NCBI RefSeq assembly: GCF_005222815.1
Contig: NZ_STGB01000001.1
Span: 558,001 to 622,000 of the forward strand
Direction of reading: 5' to 3'
Length of the DNA: 64,000 nucleotides
From: Roseomonas sp. AR75
Lineage (GTDB): Bacteria > Pseudomonadota > Alphaproteobacteria > Acetobacterales > Acetobacteraceae
Shown piece by piece: positions 1 to 9,239 of this stretch. Under the pieces are notes generated by a model. The model was not told where the DNA came from. It did no database searches and worked only from the letters and a program-made list of their open reading frames with translations. Position numbers and translations under genes: made by a program. Each line of letters starts with the position of its first letter. Position 1 is the first letter of the stretch.

Positions 1-520
1 AGGTGTAGAGCAGGAACCCCTTGCCGGGCGCGACGGCTTCGACCGCATCGACGAAGCGACGCTGCTGCTCCAGCGGCAGCATGACCAGCGGAATGCCGCA
101 GATCGCCGCGCCCACCTTGCCATGCAGGCTCTCCGGCAGGGCGCGGGCCAGTTCGAAGGCATCGCCCTGGATCACCTTCACACCCGGCAGGACGCCGCGG
201 AGATGGTCCGCCATGTCCGGCACGATCTCCACCACCACCAGGCGGTCCGGCGGGACGCCGGAGTCCAGCAAGGCACGGCTGATCACCCCGGTGCCGGCGC
301 CCAGCTCCACCACCACCTCGTCCTCCGCCCGCTCGACCAGCGCGGCGATGCGGCGGCAGAGCGCGGGGGAGGAGGGGATGACCGACCCCATCTGCAGCGG
401 GTTGGCGAGCCAGCGGCGCAGGAAAAGCGCCGTGTTCTTCACCTGCCCATGCGACCGGCCGGGCTGCGTGGAGCGGGATACGGGGGCGGGGCGTTGGCCA
501 TCGGCAGCGATGTCCGACAT
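1..520 (-). CDS. Class I SAM-dependent methyltransferase, phospholipid N-methyltransferase-like (3' end cut by window edge)
   Basis: The visible 173 residues begin MSDIAADGQR at an ATG (518-520) preceded by a GAGGAGA ribosome site. After a polar N-terminal stretch comes LFLRRWLANPLQMGSVIPSS, the opening typical of the PmtA/COG3963 phospholipid methyltransferases. A SAM-binding glycine motif follows (VVELGAGTGVISRAL), then an acidic strand end (VVVEIVPDM). This family methylates phosphatidylethanolamine toward phosphatidylcholine at the inner membrane, but close relatives act on other substrates, so the substrate is inferred. The gene diverges from pleD across about 150 bases. The C-terminus lies outside the window. 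Confidence 0.75.
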   Translation of the reverse strand, partial: MSDIAADGQRPAPVSRSTQPGRSHGQVKNTALFLRRWLANPLQMGSVIPSSPALCRRIAALVERAEDEVVVELGAGTGVISRALLDSGVPPDRLVVVEIVPDMADHLRGVLPGVKVIQGDAFELARALPESLHGKVGAAICGIPLVMLPLEQQRRFVDAVEAVAPGKGFLLYT

Positions 521-672
521 GCGACTCTCCTCGACAGCAGCGTGACACGGGCGCGGCACGGCTACCGGGCGGGGAGCCCGGCTGCGCGCACGCATCGGCG
601 TCAATGCCGTGACAAGTCGCTGACGGCCCCTGACGTTCGCCGGCGGATGCGCACGCCCGCGCGAGGCCACCG

Positions 673-2085
673 ATGACCGCGCGCGTCCTCGTCGTCGACG
701 ACATCGTCGCCAACCTGCGGTTGCTCGAAGCCAAGCTGGTGAACGAGTACTACGAAGTGGCGGTCGCCAGTTCCGGCCAGGAGGCGCTGGCGATGGTGCA
801 GCGCTCGCTGCCCGACGTCGTGCTGCTGGACGTCATGATGCCCGGCATGGACGGCTACGAGGTCTGCCGCCGCCTGAAGGCCCAGCCCGCCACCGCGCAT
901 ATCCCCGTCGTGATGGTCACCGCGCTCACCGACCAGGCCGAGCGCGTGCGCGGCCTCGAAGCCGGGGCGGACGACTTCCTTTCCAAGCCGGTGGATGATG
1001 CAACGCTCTTCGCGCGTCTGCGTGCGCTGCTGCGCATGAAGCAGGTCCTGGACGCTTGGCGCCTGCGCGCCGAAACCGCCCGCGACCTGGGTTTCGAGCC
1101 GACGCCCGGCCCGCCCGATGCCGTCGCGGGGGCGCGCGCCCTTCTCGTGCTGGGCGACAGCGCGGAGGCGGAGATGCTGGGCGACATGCTGCGCCTCGAC
1201 GGCATCGAGGCCGGGGTGTGTTCCGATGCGGCCGCAGCCTGGGACGCGATGCTGAGGAAGCTGCCGGATGTGGTGCTGATCAGCCTGTCCTCGGATGGCG
1301 GCGATGCGCTGCGCTTTGCGTCCCGCCTGCGGGCGGAGACGCTGACGCGCGACGTGCCGGTCGTGCTGGTGGCAGACCCGTCCCAGAAAGGCCTGGTGCT
1401 GCGCGGGTTCGACCTCGGCGCCAACGACCACGTGCTGCGCCCGGTGGACAGCAACGAGCTGCGCGCGCGCGTGCGCAACCAGATCCGCCGCAAGCGCTAC
1501 CAGGAGAAGCTGCGCGCCGAGCTCGACCGCTCGCTGGAGATGGCGGTGACCGATCCGCTGACCGGCCTGCGCAACCGCCGCTACGTCCGCCGCCACCTGG
1601 ACGCCGTGCTGCGCGGCACCGGCGCGGCGGTGCTGCTTCTGGACGTCGATCATTTCAAGCAGGTCAACGACGCGCATGGCCATGCCACGGGCGATGTCGT
1701 GCTGCGCGAGGTCGCCGAGCGCATGCGCGGCTACCTGCGCGCCGCCGACGTCGTGGCGCGCTATGGCGGCGAGGAATTCATGGTGGTCATGTCCGGTGCC
1801 ACCGAGGAGGATGCGCTGCTGGTGGCGGAACGCCTGCGCAGCGCCATCGCCTCCTCCCCGATCGAGGTGGAAGGCATCAGCCTCAACGTGACGACCAGCG
1901 TCGGGGTCGCGGCGGGGGAGCCCGGAGCGGGCTGCGACGAGGTCGTCGGCGCGGCCGATGCGGCGCTCTACCGGGCGAAGAACACCGGCCGAAACCGCGT
2001 GCAAGTGGCGGCGCGGGGCGATTGGCCGCACGAATCCTGCGCATCCGGCGCAGCCGGTGCCCGGCGACCGCGCCTCGGCATCTGA
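673..2085 (+). CDS. pleD: PleD-type response regulator, diguanylate cyclase (REC-REC-GGDEF)
   Basis: This 470-residue protein has the PleD architecture. The first receiver (1-120) carries the acidic pocket D9-D10, phospho-acceptor D53 (VVLLDVMMPG) and the lysine in FLSKPVDD. The second receiver (about 150-280) has VVLISLSSDG where the aspartate should be, so it is a non-phosphorylated dimer adaptor as in PleD. The GGDEF domain (about 295-455) has the active-site sequence GGEEF (365-369) and an intact product-inhibition site R-A-A-D (356-359), so it should make cyclic di-GMP from GTP with feedback inhibition. In Caulobacter PleD drives polar development; a role in motility or attachment is inferred here. 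No partner kinase is adjacent. A hairpin terminator follows. Confidence 0.92.
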   Translation: MTARVLVVDDIVANLRLLEAKLVNEYYEVAVASSGQEALAMVQRSLPDVVLLDVMMPGMDGYEVCRRLKAQPATAHIPVVMVTALTDQAERVRGLEAGADDFLSKPVDDATLFARLRALLRMKQVLDAWRLRAETARDLGFEPTPGPPDAVAGARALLVLGDSAEAEMLGDMLRLDGIEAGVCSDAAAAWDAMLRKLPDVVLISLSSDGGDALRFASRLRAETLTRDVPVVLVADPSQKGLVLRGFDLGANDHVLRPVDSNELRARVRNQIRRKRYQEKLRAELDRSLEMAVTDPLTGLRNRRYVRRHLDAVLRGTGAAVLLLDVDHFKQVNDAHGHATGDVVLREVAERMRGYLRAADVVARYGGEEFMVVMSGATEEDALLVAERLRSAIASSPIEVEGISLNVTTSVGVAAGEPGAGCDEVVGAADAALYRAKNTGRNRVQVAARGDWPHESCASGAAGARRPRLGI

Positions 2086-2116
2086 CCCGCAGCGCGGAGC
2101 CGTCGGATAAACACCA

Positions 2117-2141
2117 AAAGCCCGGCCAATGGCCGGGCTTT
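2117..2141. terminator. Bidirectional hairpin terminator between pleD and rpmG
   Basis: An 11-bp perfect inverted repeat (AAAGCCCGGCC, loop AAT, GGCCGGGCTTT) lies between the convergent 3' ends of pleD and rpmG. The flanking A and T runs are short (three to four bases) but present on both strands, so it could terminate both genes. Confidence 0.7.
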
Positions 2142-2180
2142 CCGATCAGTGCGGGCAGGCGGGCCGCTGGCCCGCCGGGA

Positions 2181-2348
2181 TCACTTGATCTTGGCTTCGC
2201 GGAAGGCGACGTGCTTGCGCGCCACCGGGTCGTACTTCTTCAGCTCGAGCTTGCCGGTCGCGGTGCGGGTGTTCTTCTTCGTGACGTAGAAATAGCCGGT
2301 ATCGGCGCTGCTCACGAGCTTGATCAGGACGGTGTTGGCCTTGGCCAT
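2181..2348 (-). CDS. rpmG: 50S ribosomal protein L33
   Basis: This 55-residue basic protein, [20 protein letters not shown]..., matches bacterial L33 over its full length. The sequence reads on through [20 protein letters not shown] and ends REAKIK. The start at 2348 is chosen because MAK-x-x-T is the conserved L33 N-terminus; an upstream in-frame methionine would add 13 residues foreign to the family. There is no CxxC pair, so this is the zinc-independent form. It is the last gene of the minus-strand run from topA and rnr, separated from the S41 protease by 266 bases in which I see no other gene. Confidence 0.96.
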   Translation of the reverse strand: MAKANTVLIKLVSSADTGYFYVTKKNTRTATGKLELKKYDPVARKHVAFREAKIK

Positions 2349-2614
2349 GGTCAGGGTTCCAGCGGCAAAAAGACGAGAACCGCGCACACCGATGGTGGCC
2401 CGGCAATGTGGCGGAAGATAGCCGGGCGCGGCCGCAGGTCAAGGTGAAAGGGGCGGCGGGGCACACACGAAGCGCATGGCCCCGCAGAGGCCGCGCCCCG
2501 GGGCATGCCGTCATCGTCGGCTCGCTGCCCCTGGGGGGTTGTCATGTCGTCCGGACCGGGACCGTTGCCTTGGCTATCGTGGCGCGCCAGCCGCCGGGGT
2601 CATCCTGACGCCGC

Positions 2615-4123
2615 TCAGCGCGGCAGGGAACGCAGGGCCGTCTCATATGCCCTGGGATTGTCGATCAGCGCCCGTGCCGCGCGCAGGTCGGCCGGGCGCC
2701 CCTCCGCCGGTGGGCAGGCGCTGCGCAGTGCCGCAACCTCCGAAGGCAGCACCGGCGGGCGCGCGGCGCGCTGCCTTGCCAGGGCCGCCGCCATCGGCGC
2801 CCGCCCGGCCGCCAGCTCCGCCAGGCCCTCGGTCAGCGCCTCCGGGCCCAGGCTGGTGCAGAGTTCCGGCAGCACGCCCAGGCCCTGGATCGGCCAGCCC
2901 AGAGGCGACACCACCTGGGACCAGGTGATCAGCAGATCCGCCCCGTTCGCCAGCGGCGCGACGAGCTGGATCAGGCCCTTCCCCGTGGTGGCGCTGCCGA
3001 CCACGACGGCACGATGGCGGACTGCGAGCGCCATCGCGACGATCTCGGCTGCCGAGGCGGTGCGACCATCCACGAGCACCACCACCGGCCGGCCTCGGGC
3101 AAGGTCCTCGCCGCCGGCGACATAGCGCCGGCCGGCATCCGGATGCCGCCCCTCCGTGCGCGCCACCTCGCCATCGGCGAGGAACGCGTCCGCGACAGCA
3201 ACCGCCTGGGTCAGCAGGCCGCCCCGGTTGCCGCGCAGGTCCAGGACCACGCCCCGCGGCGCGCCACCATCGAAGCCTTCCGAGAGCGCGGCCGCGATGC
3301 GCTGCTCCGTCAGCACGGAGAAGCCGGCGACCTGGATCCAGAGGATTCCGTCGCGCCGCTCCCAGGTCACCGTCTCCGGCACCACCAGCTCACGCAGCAG
3401 CGACACATCGCGCTGGCGGCGGCCACGCCGCAGCGTCAGGGTGACGGTGCTGCCCTCCGGCCCCTCGAGCATGGCGGCGGCGCGGTCCGGCTCCCGCGCG
3501 CTGAGCCGCTTGCCATCCACGGCCAGCAACCGGTCGCCGACCCGCACGCCTTCGTCGGCCGCTGGCCCGCCCTCCGTCACCTCCACGACCACCAGGGCGT
3601 TCCCGCGCACCGCAATGCGCAGTCCGAGCCCAGACTGGCCGATGCGCCGCTCCCGCGAGATCCGCGCCTCGGCCGCCGTCACATAGCGGCTGTAGGGGTC
3701 CAGGTGATTGAACACCTCGTCGAAGCCGGAGGCGATAACCCGGTCCGACCCTGCCCGCCGCAGGACTGGCGAGACGCGCCAGGCGGTTTCGTAGACGCCG
3801 GCGAGCATCGCACCCAGCGCGGCTCCCGCGGCCTCTGGCGTCGTCGCGGCGACGAGGGTCGCGACCGGGACGCTTGCCAGTGGTCGATCTTCCAGCGTCA
3901 AGCGCAGGGCGCCATCCTTCAGCGTCACGTCGAAGCGCGTGTCCAGCACGCCAAGGCCGCGCAGCGACCACAAGGCCAGGTCGGCCGGCGCCGCAGCTTC
4001 CAGGTGGCGCTCCAGGACCAGCCGCATGGCATCGCCGATGACGCGTTGCGCTACGGCGCGGGGGAAGTCCGGCGTCTCCGCGCTGGCCAGCGCAAGCGGC
4101 GCGGCCAGCAGCCAGAGGCTCAG
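2615..4123 (-). CDS. S41-family carboxyl-terminal processing protease (start uncertain)
   Basis: This secreted protease has a hydrophobic signal (LSLWLLAAPLALASA), a PDZ domain (VRVGDRLLAVDGKRL) and the S41 catalytic core. The serine is in RTASAAEI (about 3045-3060) and the lysine in TTGKGLIQ (about 2970-2990), so the Ser-Lys dyad is intact. Such proteases trim the C-termini of periplasmic or envelope proteins. The start is a puzzle. The only ATG, GTG or TTG in frame is at 4333, which would overlap rnr by 214 bases and put about 70 unlikely residues before the signal. A CTG at 4123 overlaps the rnr stop as CTGA, a coupling-style arrangement, and gives 502 residues. I use that start provisionally. 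A sequencing frameshift is the other explanation. Confidence 0.82.
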   Translation of the reverse strand: MSLWLLAAPLALASAETPDFPRAVAQRVIGDAMRLVLERHLEAAAPADLALWSLRGLGVLDTRFDVTLKDGALRLTLEDRPLASVPVATLVAATTPEAAGAALGAMLAGVYETAWRVSPVLRRAGSDRVIASGFDEVFNHLDPYSRYVTAAEARISRERRIGQSGLGLRIAVRGNALVVVEVTEGGPAADEGVRVGDRLLAVDGKRLSAREPDRAAAMLEGPEGSTVTLTLRRGRRQRDVSLLRELVVPETVTWERRDGILWIQVAGFSVLTEQRIAAALSEGFDGGAPRGVVLDLRGNRGGLLTQAVAVADAFLADGEVARTEGRHPDAGRRYVAGGEDLARGRPVVVLVDGRTASAAEIVAMALAVRHRAVVVGSATTGKGLIQLVAPLANGADLLITWSQVVSPLGWPIQGLGVLPELCTSLGPEALTEGLAELAAGRAPMAAALARQRAARPPVLPSEVAALRSACPPAEGRPADLRAARALIDNPRAYETALRSLPR

Positions 4124-6459
4124 CGCCGCCGCGAAGGCCCGGAGCGCCGGCCCGGCGAAGGCGGCAGCTTGCGCCCTCGGCCGCCGCGCCCGTCGCCCTG
4201 CATCAGCCGGAACACCATGCCGCCGGTGCGCGGCGTTGCGGAGACGAGTTGCACCTCCACCGCCTGGCCGAGGCTGTAGGTGAGGCGCGTTCTCTGGCCG
4301 GTCATCGCGTGCCCGGCACCATCCAGCTGCCATCGGTCATCCGGCAAGGACGCCAGCGGGACGATTCCGCTCGCGCCGTTCGCCTCTACAGTCACGAAGA
4401 GACCGAATCGAGTCACCCCGCTGATTCGCGCATCGAACATGTCGCCAACGCGGTCCGACATCCAGGCGGCGAGGTAGCGGTCCACCGCGTCGCGTTCCGC
4501 CATCGCGGCCCGGCGCTCGGTCTGGGTGATGTGCTCGCCGGTGTCGGGGAAGCGCGCGGCGTCCTCCTCGGGCAGCCCGTCGCGGCCGAGCTTCAGGCCG
4601 GAGACCAGCGCGCGATGCACCAGCAGGTCGGCGTAGCGCCGGATCGGGCTGGTGAAATGCGCGTAGCGCGCCAGCGCCAGGCCGAAATGGCCGATATTGT
4701 CGGGGCTGTAGGCCGCCTGGGACTGGCCGCGCAGCACCGCCTCGTTCACCAGCCGCGCCTCCGGCCGATCCTTCACGATCTCCAGCACCTGGGAGAAGTC
4801 GCGGGGGTGGATGCGGTCGCGCGGCGCGAGCTTGATGCCGATGCCCTGCAGGAACTGGCGAAGCCCTTCCAGCTTCTCGTCCGAGGGGCGGTCGTGGATG
4901 CGGTACATGCAGGGTTGCCGGAGTCGCTCCAGCTCCTCGGCGGCGCAGACATTCGCCGCGACCATGAACTCCTCGATCAGCCGGTGGCTGTCGAGGCGCG
5001 AGCGCGGCACCACGGCCTGGACATTGCCCTTCTCGTCCAGCAGGACGCGGCGTTCCGGCACGTCGAGATCCAGCGTGCCGCGCCGCTCGCGCTCCGACAG
5101 CAGCGCCCTGAAGGCGCCGTAAAGCCGTTGGACGTGGCCGGGCTCCAGCCCTTCGGGGTCGCTGCCGGCATCCTGGTGCGCCTGCACCTGTTCGTAGGTC
5201 AGGCGGGCGGCGCTGCGCATCAGGCCGCGGCCGAAGCGGTGGCCGGTCTTGGTGCCGGCCTTGTCGAAGCGCATCTCGACGAAGAGGCAGCCGCGATTCT
5301 CGTCCGGGCGCAGGCTGCACCAGCCGTTGGACAGCGCCTCGGGCAGCATCGGCACGACGCGGTCCGGGAAATACACGCTGTTGCCGCGCGCCCAGGCCTC
5401 CCGGTCGAGCGCGGAGCCCGGCTTTACATAGTGGGCGACATCGGCGATCGCCACGAGGATGCGCCAGCCGTCCCCCTCGGGCTCGGCGAAGACGGCGTCG
5501 TCGAAGTCGCGCGCATCCTCGCCGTCGATCGTGACCAGCGGGATGCCGCGCAGATCCTCGCGCCCGCGCACCGTCACGCCCTTCGCGCGCTCCGCTTCCT
5601 GCACCGCCTCGGCCGGGAAGATGTCTGGGATGCCATGCGCGTGGATGCAGACGAGGGAAACACTGCGCGGCTCGCCCATGCGGCCCAGCACCTCGACGAT
5701 GCGGGCGGGGCGGGGGCCGAAGGCGCGGTGCTGGGGCAGGGGCTCGGCCAGCACGATGTCGCCGGCCGCGGCGCCGTTCGCATCGGCGGGCGAGACCATC
5801 CAGTCGGCGCGCTGGCGGCGGTCCGTCGGGATGATGCGGCCTTCCTCGAAGACGCCGAGGATGCGGGCGGGGGCGCCGCTGCCGGCCAGGCGCTTGAAGG
5901 TGCGGCCTTCGTATTTCGTGCCGCCCAGGAATTTCAGGCGCGCCAGCACGCGTTCGCCCGGCGCGAGCGCCGGCTGGCCGCGCGCTTCGCGGCGCATGAA
6001 GATGGCTGGCGGCGGTCCGTTCGCCTTGTCCCACTGCACCGGGCGCGCGATGGCGTCGCCATCGGCATCGGTGCCGACCACCTCCACCACGGTCATGTCG
6101 GGCAGCCGGTCCGGCGCGGCGAAGCCGCGGCGGCCGGCGGGGGCGGCCTCGCCACTGTCCTTCAAGGACCGCAGAAGCTCGCGCAGGGCAGGGCGCTGCT
6201 CGGTGGTCAGGCCGAAATGGCGGGCGATCTCCGTCTTGCCGACGCGGCCCGGCGCGTCGCGCAGGAAGGCGCGCAGTTCCTCGCGGCTGGGGAGGCGATT
6301 TCCCCCACCCCGACCCTCCCCCGCAAGAGCGGGAGAGGGAGCTTTGGCCCTCCCTCGCTTTTGCGGGGGAGGGTTGGGTGGAGGAGCCCCGCTCACCGAG
6401 GGTCGCGCAACCCGCTTCCGCGCGGCATGCCCCTTCTTCGGCGGCCCGCGGCGCGGCAC
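4120..6459 (-). CDS. rnr: Ribonuclease R
   Basis: This 779-residue 3'-5' exoribonuclease degrades structured RNA. A basic N-terminal tail leads into a winged-helix region (LPSREELRAFLRD..., about 55-130) and cold-shock-like domains. The RNB domain carries catalytic aspartates D312, D318, D320 and D321 in IDGEDARDFDD, and RYAHFTSPIRRYADL marks its C-terminal part. An S1 domain follows (about 640-730). I chose the GTG at 6459 because it lies one base after the topA stop behind AAGGCG; the longer upstream reading lies inside topA and is low-complexity arginine. Residues about 26-53 (PPPNPPPQKRGRAKAPSPAL and on) are encoded by a palindromic repeat. It overlaps the S41 gene downstream. Confidence 0.94.
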   Translation of the reverse strand: MPRRGPPKKGHAARKRVARPSVSGAPPPNPPPQKRGRAKAPSPALAGEGRGGGNRLPSREELRAFLRDAPGRVGKTEIARHFGLTTEQRPALRELLRSLKDSGEAAPAGRRGFAAPDRLPDMTVVEVVGTDADGDAIARPVQWDKANGPPPAIFMRREARGQPALAPGERVLARLKFLGGTKYEGRTFKRLAGSGAPARILGVFEEGRIIPTDRRQRADWMVSPADANGAAAGDIVLAEPLPQHRAFGPRPARIVEVLGRMGEPRSVSLVCIHAHGIPDIFPAEAVQEAERAKGVTVRGREDLRGIPLVTIDGEDARDFDDAVFAEPEGDGWRILVAIADVAHYVKPGSALDREAWARGNSVYFPDRVVPMLPEALSNGWCSLRPDENRGCLFVEMRFDKAGTKTGHRFGRGLMRSAARLTYEQVQAHQDAGSDPEGLEPGHVQRLYGAFRALLSERERRGTLDLDVPERRVLLDEKGNVQAVVPRSRLDSHRLIEEFMVAANVCAAEELERLRQPCMYRIHDRPSDEKLEGLRQFLQGIGIKLAPRDRIHPRDFSQVLEIVKDRPEARLVNEAVLRGQSQAAYSPDNIGHFGLALARYAHFTSPIRRYADLLVHRALVSGLKLGRDGLPEEDAARFPDTGEHITQTERRAAMAERDAVDRYLAAWMSDRVGDMFDARISGVTRFGLFVTVEANGASGIVPLASLPDDRWQLDGAGHAMTGQRTRLTYSLGQAVEVQLVSATPRTGGMVFRLMQGDGRGGRGRKLPPSPGRRSGPSRRR
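6301..6384. repeat. Large palindromic repeat inside the rnr reading frame
   Basis: About 84 bases form a nested inverted repeat. The left arm (from 6304, CCCACCCCGACCCTCCCCCG...) is nearly the reverse complement of the right arm (to about 6380). Each arm holds its own small hairpin (CCCTCCCCCGC / GCGGGAGAGGG). It is in frame within rnr and encodes proline-, lysine- and glycine-rich linker sequence near residues 26-53. The same core recurs at about 18300-18460, 33178-33205, 36741-36785, 46520-46556 and 50103-50130. Confidence 0.85.
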
Positions 6460-6460
6460 C

Positions 6461-9202
6461 TTATTTCGCCTTGCGCGCCGCGGTCTTCGCGGCCGGCTTC
6501 TTCGCCGTGGCCGGCTTGCGCGCCGGCGCCTTCTTCGCGGCGGGCTTCGCCGCGGCGCGCTTCGGCGCCGCCTTCGGCTTCGCCTCGCCCCCCGGCGCCG
6601 CAGCCTTTCGCGAAGCCGGCTTCGCCTTGCCCTTGGCACCCTTGGCCCCGCGCGGCGGCAGTGCCTTGCCCTTCTCGGCGAGCAGCGCGACCACCTCGTC
6701 CAGCGTCGCGGCCTCCATCTCCATCCCGCGCGGCAGGTTGGCGACCATGCCGCTGTGCAGGGCATAGGGGCCGAAGCGGCCCTTGCGGATCTCCACCGGC
6801 TGCCCGTCCTTCGGGTGCTGGCCCACCAGCCGCACCTTGGCGCGCGCCTTGGCGAGAAGCTCCATGGCCCTATTCATGCCGAGCGTCAGCACCTCGTCCC
6901 CCGGCTCCAGCGACTGATACACGTTGCCGAGCCGCACGTAGGGGCCGAAGCGCCCGATACCCGCGGTGATCTCCTCGCCCGTCTCCGGGTCGCGCCCCAC
7001 CACGCGCGGCAGGGAGAGCAGGCCGAGCGCCGCATCCAGGTCCAGCGTGTCCGGGTTCATGTCGCGCGTCAGGCTGGCGCGGCGCGGCTTCACCTTCTTG
7101 CCGTCCTGTTCCGTCTCCTCGCCGAGCTGCACATAGAGCCCGTACGGACCGCGCCGCAGCGTCACCGGCTGGCCCGTGACGGGATCCACGCCCATCTCGC
7201 GCTGCCCCTCGTTCAGCCCGGCGGCGCCATCCGCCTCCGCGCCCGGCACGGCCAGCGGCCGCGTGTAGCGGCACTCCGGATAGTTCGAGCAGCCGATGAA
7301 GGCGCCCTGCCGCCCAAGCCGCAGGCCGAGGCGCCCGTTCGCGCAGGCCGGACAGACGCGGCCATCCGAGCCGTCCGCCTTCTGCGGGAAGAAATGCCGG
7401 CCCAGCTCCTCGTCCAGCGCGTCGATGACGTCGCTGATCTTGAGCTCCGTGGTCGCCGCGATGGCGGCCGAAAAATCCTCCCAGAAGGCGCGCATCACCG
7501 CGCGCCAGTCGGCGCGGCCGCCGGAGATGTCGTCCAGCTTCTCTTCAAGGCCCGCCGTGAAGCCGTAATCCACGTATTTCTCGAAGAAGGATTCGAGGAA
7601 GGCGGTGACCAGCCGGCCGCGATCCTCCGGCAGGAAGCGCCGCTTCTCCAGCCGCACATATTGCCGGTCCTGCAGCACCTGCAGGATCGAGGCATAGGTG
7701 GAGGGGCGCCCGATGCCGAGCTCCTCCAGCTTCTTCACCAGCGTCGCCTCCGAATAGCGCGGCGGCGGCTGGGTGAAGTGCTGCGTGGCGGCGACGGCGC
7801 CTGTCTTCAGCGGGTCCTTCTCCCGCATCGGCGGCAGGGTTTTTTCGTCGTCGTCCTCGGACGCGGCGGCCGTGACGATGCCGGCGCGCGCGTCCGCGGC
7901 GCGGTCGTCCTCGTCCTCGCGATAGAGCCGCAGGAAGCCGTCGAAGGCGACGACCGACCCGGTGGCGCGAAGCCGCGTCTTCCCCGTCTCGTCGGCGATC
8001 TCGACGGTGGTCTGGTCCAGCTCGGCCGACTGCATCTGGGACGCCACGGCACGCTTCCAGACGAGTTCATAAAGCTTGCGCTGGCGCTCATCGAGGAAGG
8101 GCGCCACCTGCTCCGGCGTGCGGCTGACATCCGTGGGCCGGATCGCCTCATGCGCTTCCTGCGCGTTCTTCGCCTTGGACTGGTATTCGCGCGGCGCGCC
8201 CGGCACGTAGTCCGCGCCGAACTGTTCCTTGACGTGGTCGCGGATGGCGAAGATCGCCTCCCGCGCCATCTGCACGCCGTCCGTCCGCATATAGGTGATC
8301 AGGCCGACCGTCTCGCCGGCGATGTCCACGCCTTCGTAAAGCTGCTGCGCCAGCCGCATGGTCTGCTGCGCGCCGATGCCGAGCTTGCGCGACGCTTCCA
8401 TCTGCAGCGTCGAGGTGGTGAAGGGCGGCGGCGGATTCCGCCGGACGCGCTTCTTCTCGACGCTGGTGACGCTGAAGCGCCCGGCTTCCACCGCGCGCTT
8501 CGCGGCCAGCGCGGCCGCCTCGTTCGGCAGGTCGAACTGCTCGAGCTTCTTGCCGTCGTGATGCGTCAGGCGGGCCGTGAACAAGGCACCGGCCGGGGTC
8601 TGGAAGCGCGCTTCCACGGTCCAGTATTCGCGCGCCCGGAATGCCTCGATGTCGGCCTCGCGCTCGCAGATCAGGCGCAGCGCGACGGACTGCACCCGGC
8701 CCGCGGATTTCGAGCCCGGCAGCTTCCGCCACAGCACCGGCGAGAGGTTGAAGCCCACCAGGTAGTCCAGCGCGCGGCGCGCCAGATAGGCCTCGATCAG
8801 CGGCGTATCCAGGTCGCGCGGCGCGGCGAGCGCGGTCTGGATGGCGCGTTTGGTGATCTCGTTGAAGGTGATGCGGTTGACCTCGACGCCCTTCAGCGCA
8901 CCGCGCCGGGCGAGCATGTCCTTCACATGCCAGGAGATCGCCTCGCCCTCGCGATCCGGGTCGGTCGCCAGGAACAGGCGGCGCGCGCCCTTCAGCGCCT
9001 GCGCGATCTCCCGCACCTGGCGCTCGCCGCGGTCATCGGCCTCCCAGTCCATGGCGAAATCCTCCTCCGGCCGGACGGAGCCGTCCTTGGGGGGGAGGTC
9101 CCGGACATGGCCGAAGGACGCGAGCACGCGGAAATCGCGGCCGAGATACTTGTTGATGGTCTTGGCCTTGGCCGGGCTCTCGACCACGACGACGTCGGTC
9201 AT
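6461..9202 (-). CDS. topA: DNA topoisomerase I (type IA)
   Basis: This 913-residue enzyme relaxes negative supercoils. The N-terminal TOPRIM domain (VVVESPAKAKTINKYLG, with acidic triad in TDPDREGEAI at 80-88) is followed by the catalytic tyrosine Y304 in GLITYMRTDG. A C-terminal zinc-ribbon (CPACANG...FIGCSNYPEC) and TopoI repeats (RFGPYV) come next. The last 65 or so residues are a lysine/alanine-rich tail typical of high-GC alphaproteobacterial TopA. The start MTDVVVVESP at 9202 fits the family; upstream in-frame sequence is dprA DNA. It lies 37 bases after dprA and one base before rnr, so the three are probably co-transcribed. Confidence 0.97.
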   Translation of the reverse strand: MTDVVVVESPAKAKTINKYLGRDFRVLASFGHVRDLPPKDGSVRPEEDFAMDWEADDRGERQVREIAQALKGARRLFLATDPDREGEAISWHVKDMLARRGALKGVEVNRITFNEITKRAIQTALAAPRDLDTPLIEAYLARRALDYLVGFNLSPVLWRKLPGSKSAGRVQSVALRLICEREADIEAFRAREYWTVEARFQTPAGALFTARLTHHDGKKLEQFDLPNEAAALAAKRAVEAGRFSVTSVEKKRVRRNPPPPFTTSTLQMEASRKLGIGAQQTMRLAQQLYEGVDIAGETVGLITYMRTDGVQMAREAIFAIRDHVKEQFGADYVPGAPREYQSKAKNAQEAHEAIRPTDVSRTPEQVAPFLDERQRKLYELVWKRAVASQMQSAELDQTTVEIADETGKTRLRATGSVVAFDGFLRLYREDEDDRAADARAGIVTAAASEDDDEKTLPPMREKDPLKTGAVAATQHFTQPPPRYSEATLVKKLEELGIGRPSTYASILQVLQDRQYVRLEKRRFLPEDRGRLVTAFLESFFEKYVDYGFTAGLEEKLDDISGGRADWRAVMRAFWEDFSAAIAATTELKISDVIDALDEELGRHFFPQKADGSDGRVCPACANGRLGLRLGRQGAFIGCSNYPECRYTRPLAVPGAEADGAAGLNEGQREMGVDPVTGQPVTLRRGPYGLYVQLGEETEQDGKKVKPRRASLTRDMNPDTLDLDAALGLLSLPRVVGRDPETGEEITAGIGRFGPYVRLGNVYQSLEPGDEVLTLGMNRAMELLAKARAKVRLVGQHPKDGQPVEIRKGRFGPYALHSGMVANLPRGMEMEAATLDEVVALLAEKGKALPPRGAKGAKGKAKPASRKAAAPGGEAKPKAAPKRAAAKPAAKKAPARKPATAKKPAAKTAARKAK

Positions 9203-9239
9203 GCTTGCGGATTCGCCCAGTTTGTCCGGCGCAAGCCGG

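Noticed and set aside
601-2031. Long minus-strand reading frame opposite pleD (476 codons)
   Set aside because: It is the antisense shadow of pleD, histidine/arginine-biased and without domains; many equally long shadows occur in this GC-rich sequence.
4120-6765. Upstream extension of RNase R to an ATG at 6765 (881 residues)
   Set aside because: The added 102 residues lie inside topA and are low-complexity arginine text; the GTG at 6459 behind AAGGCG gives the family length.
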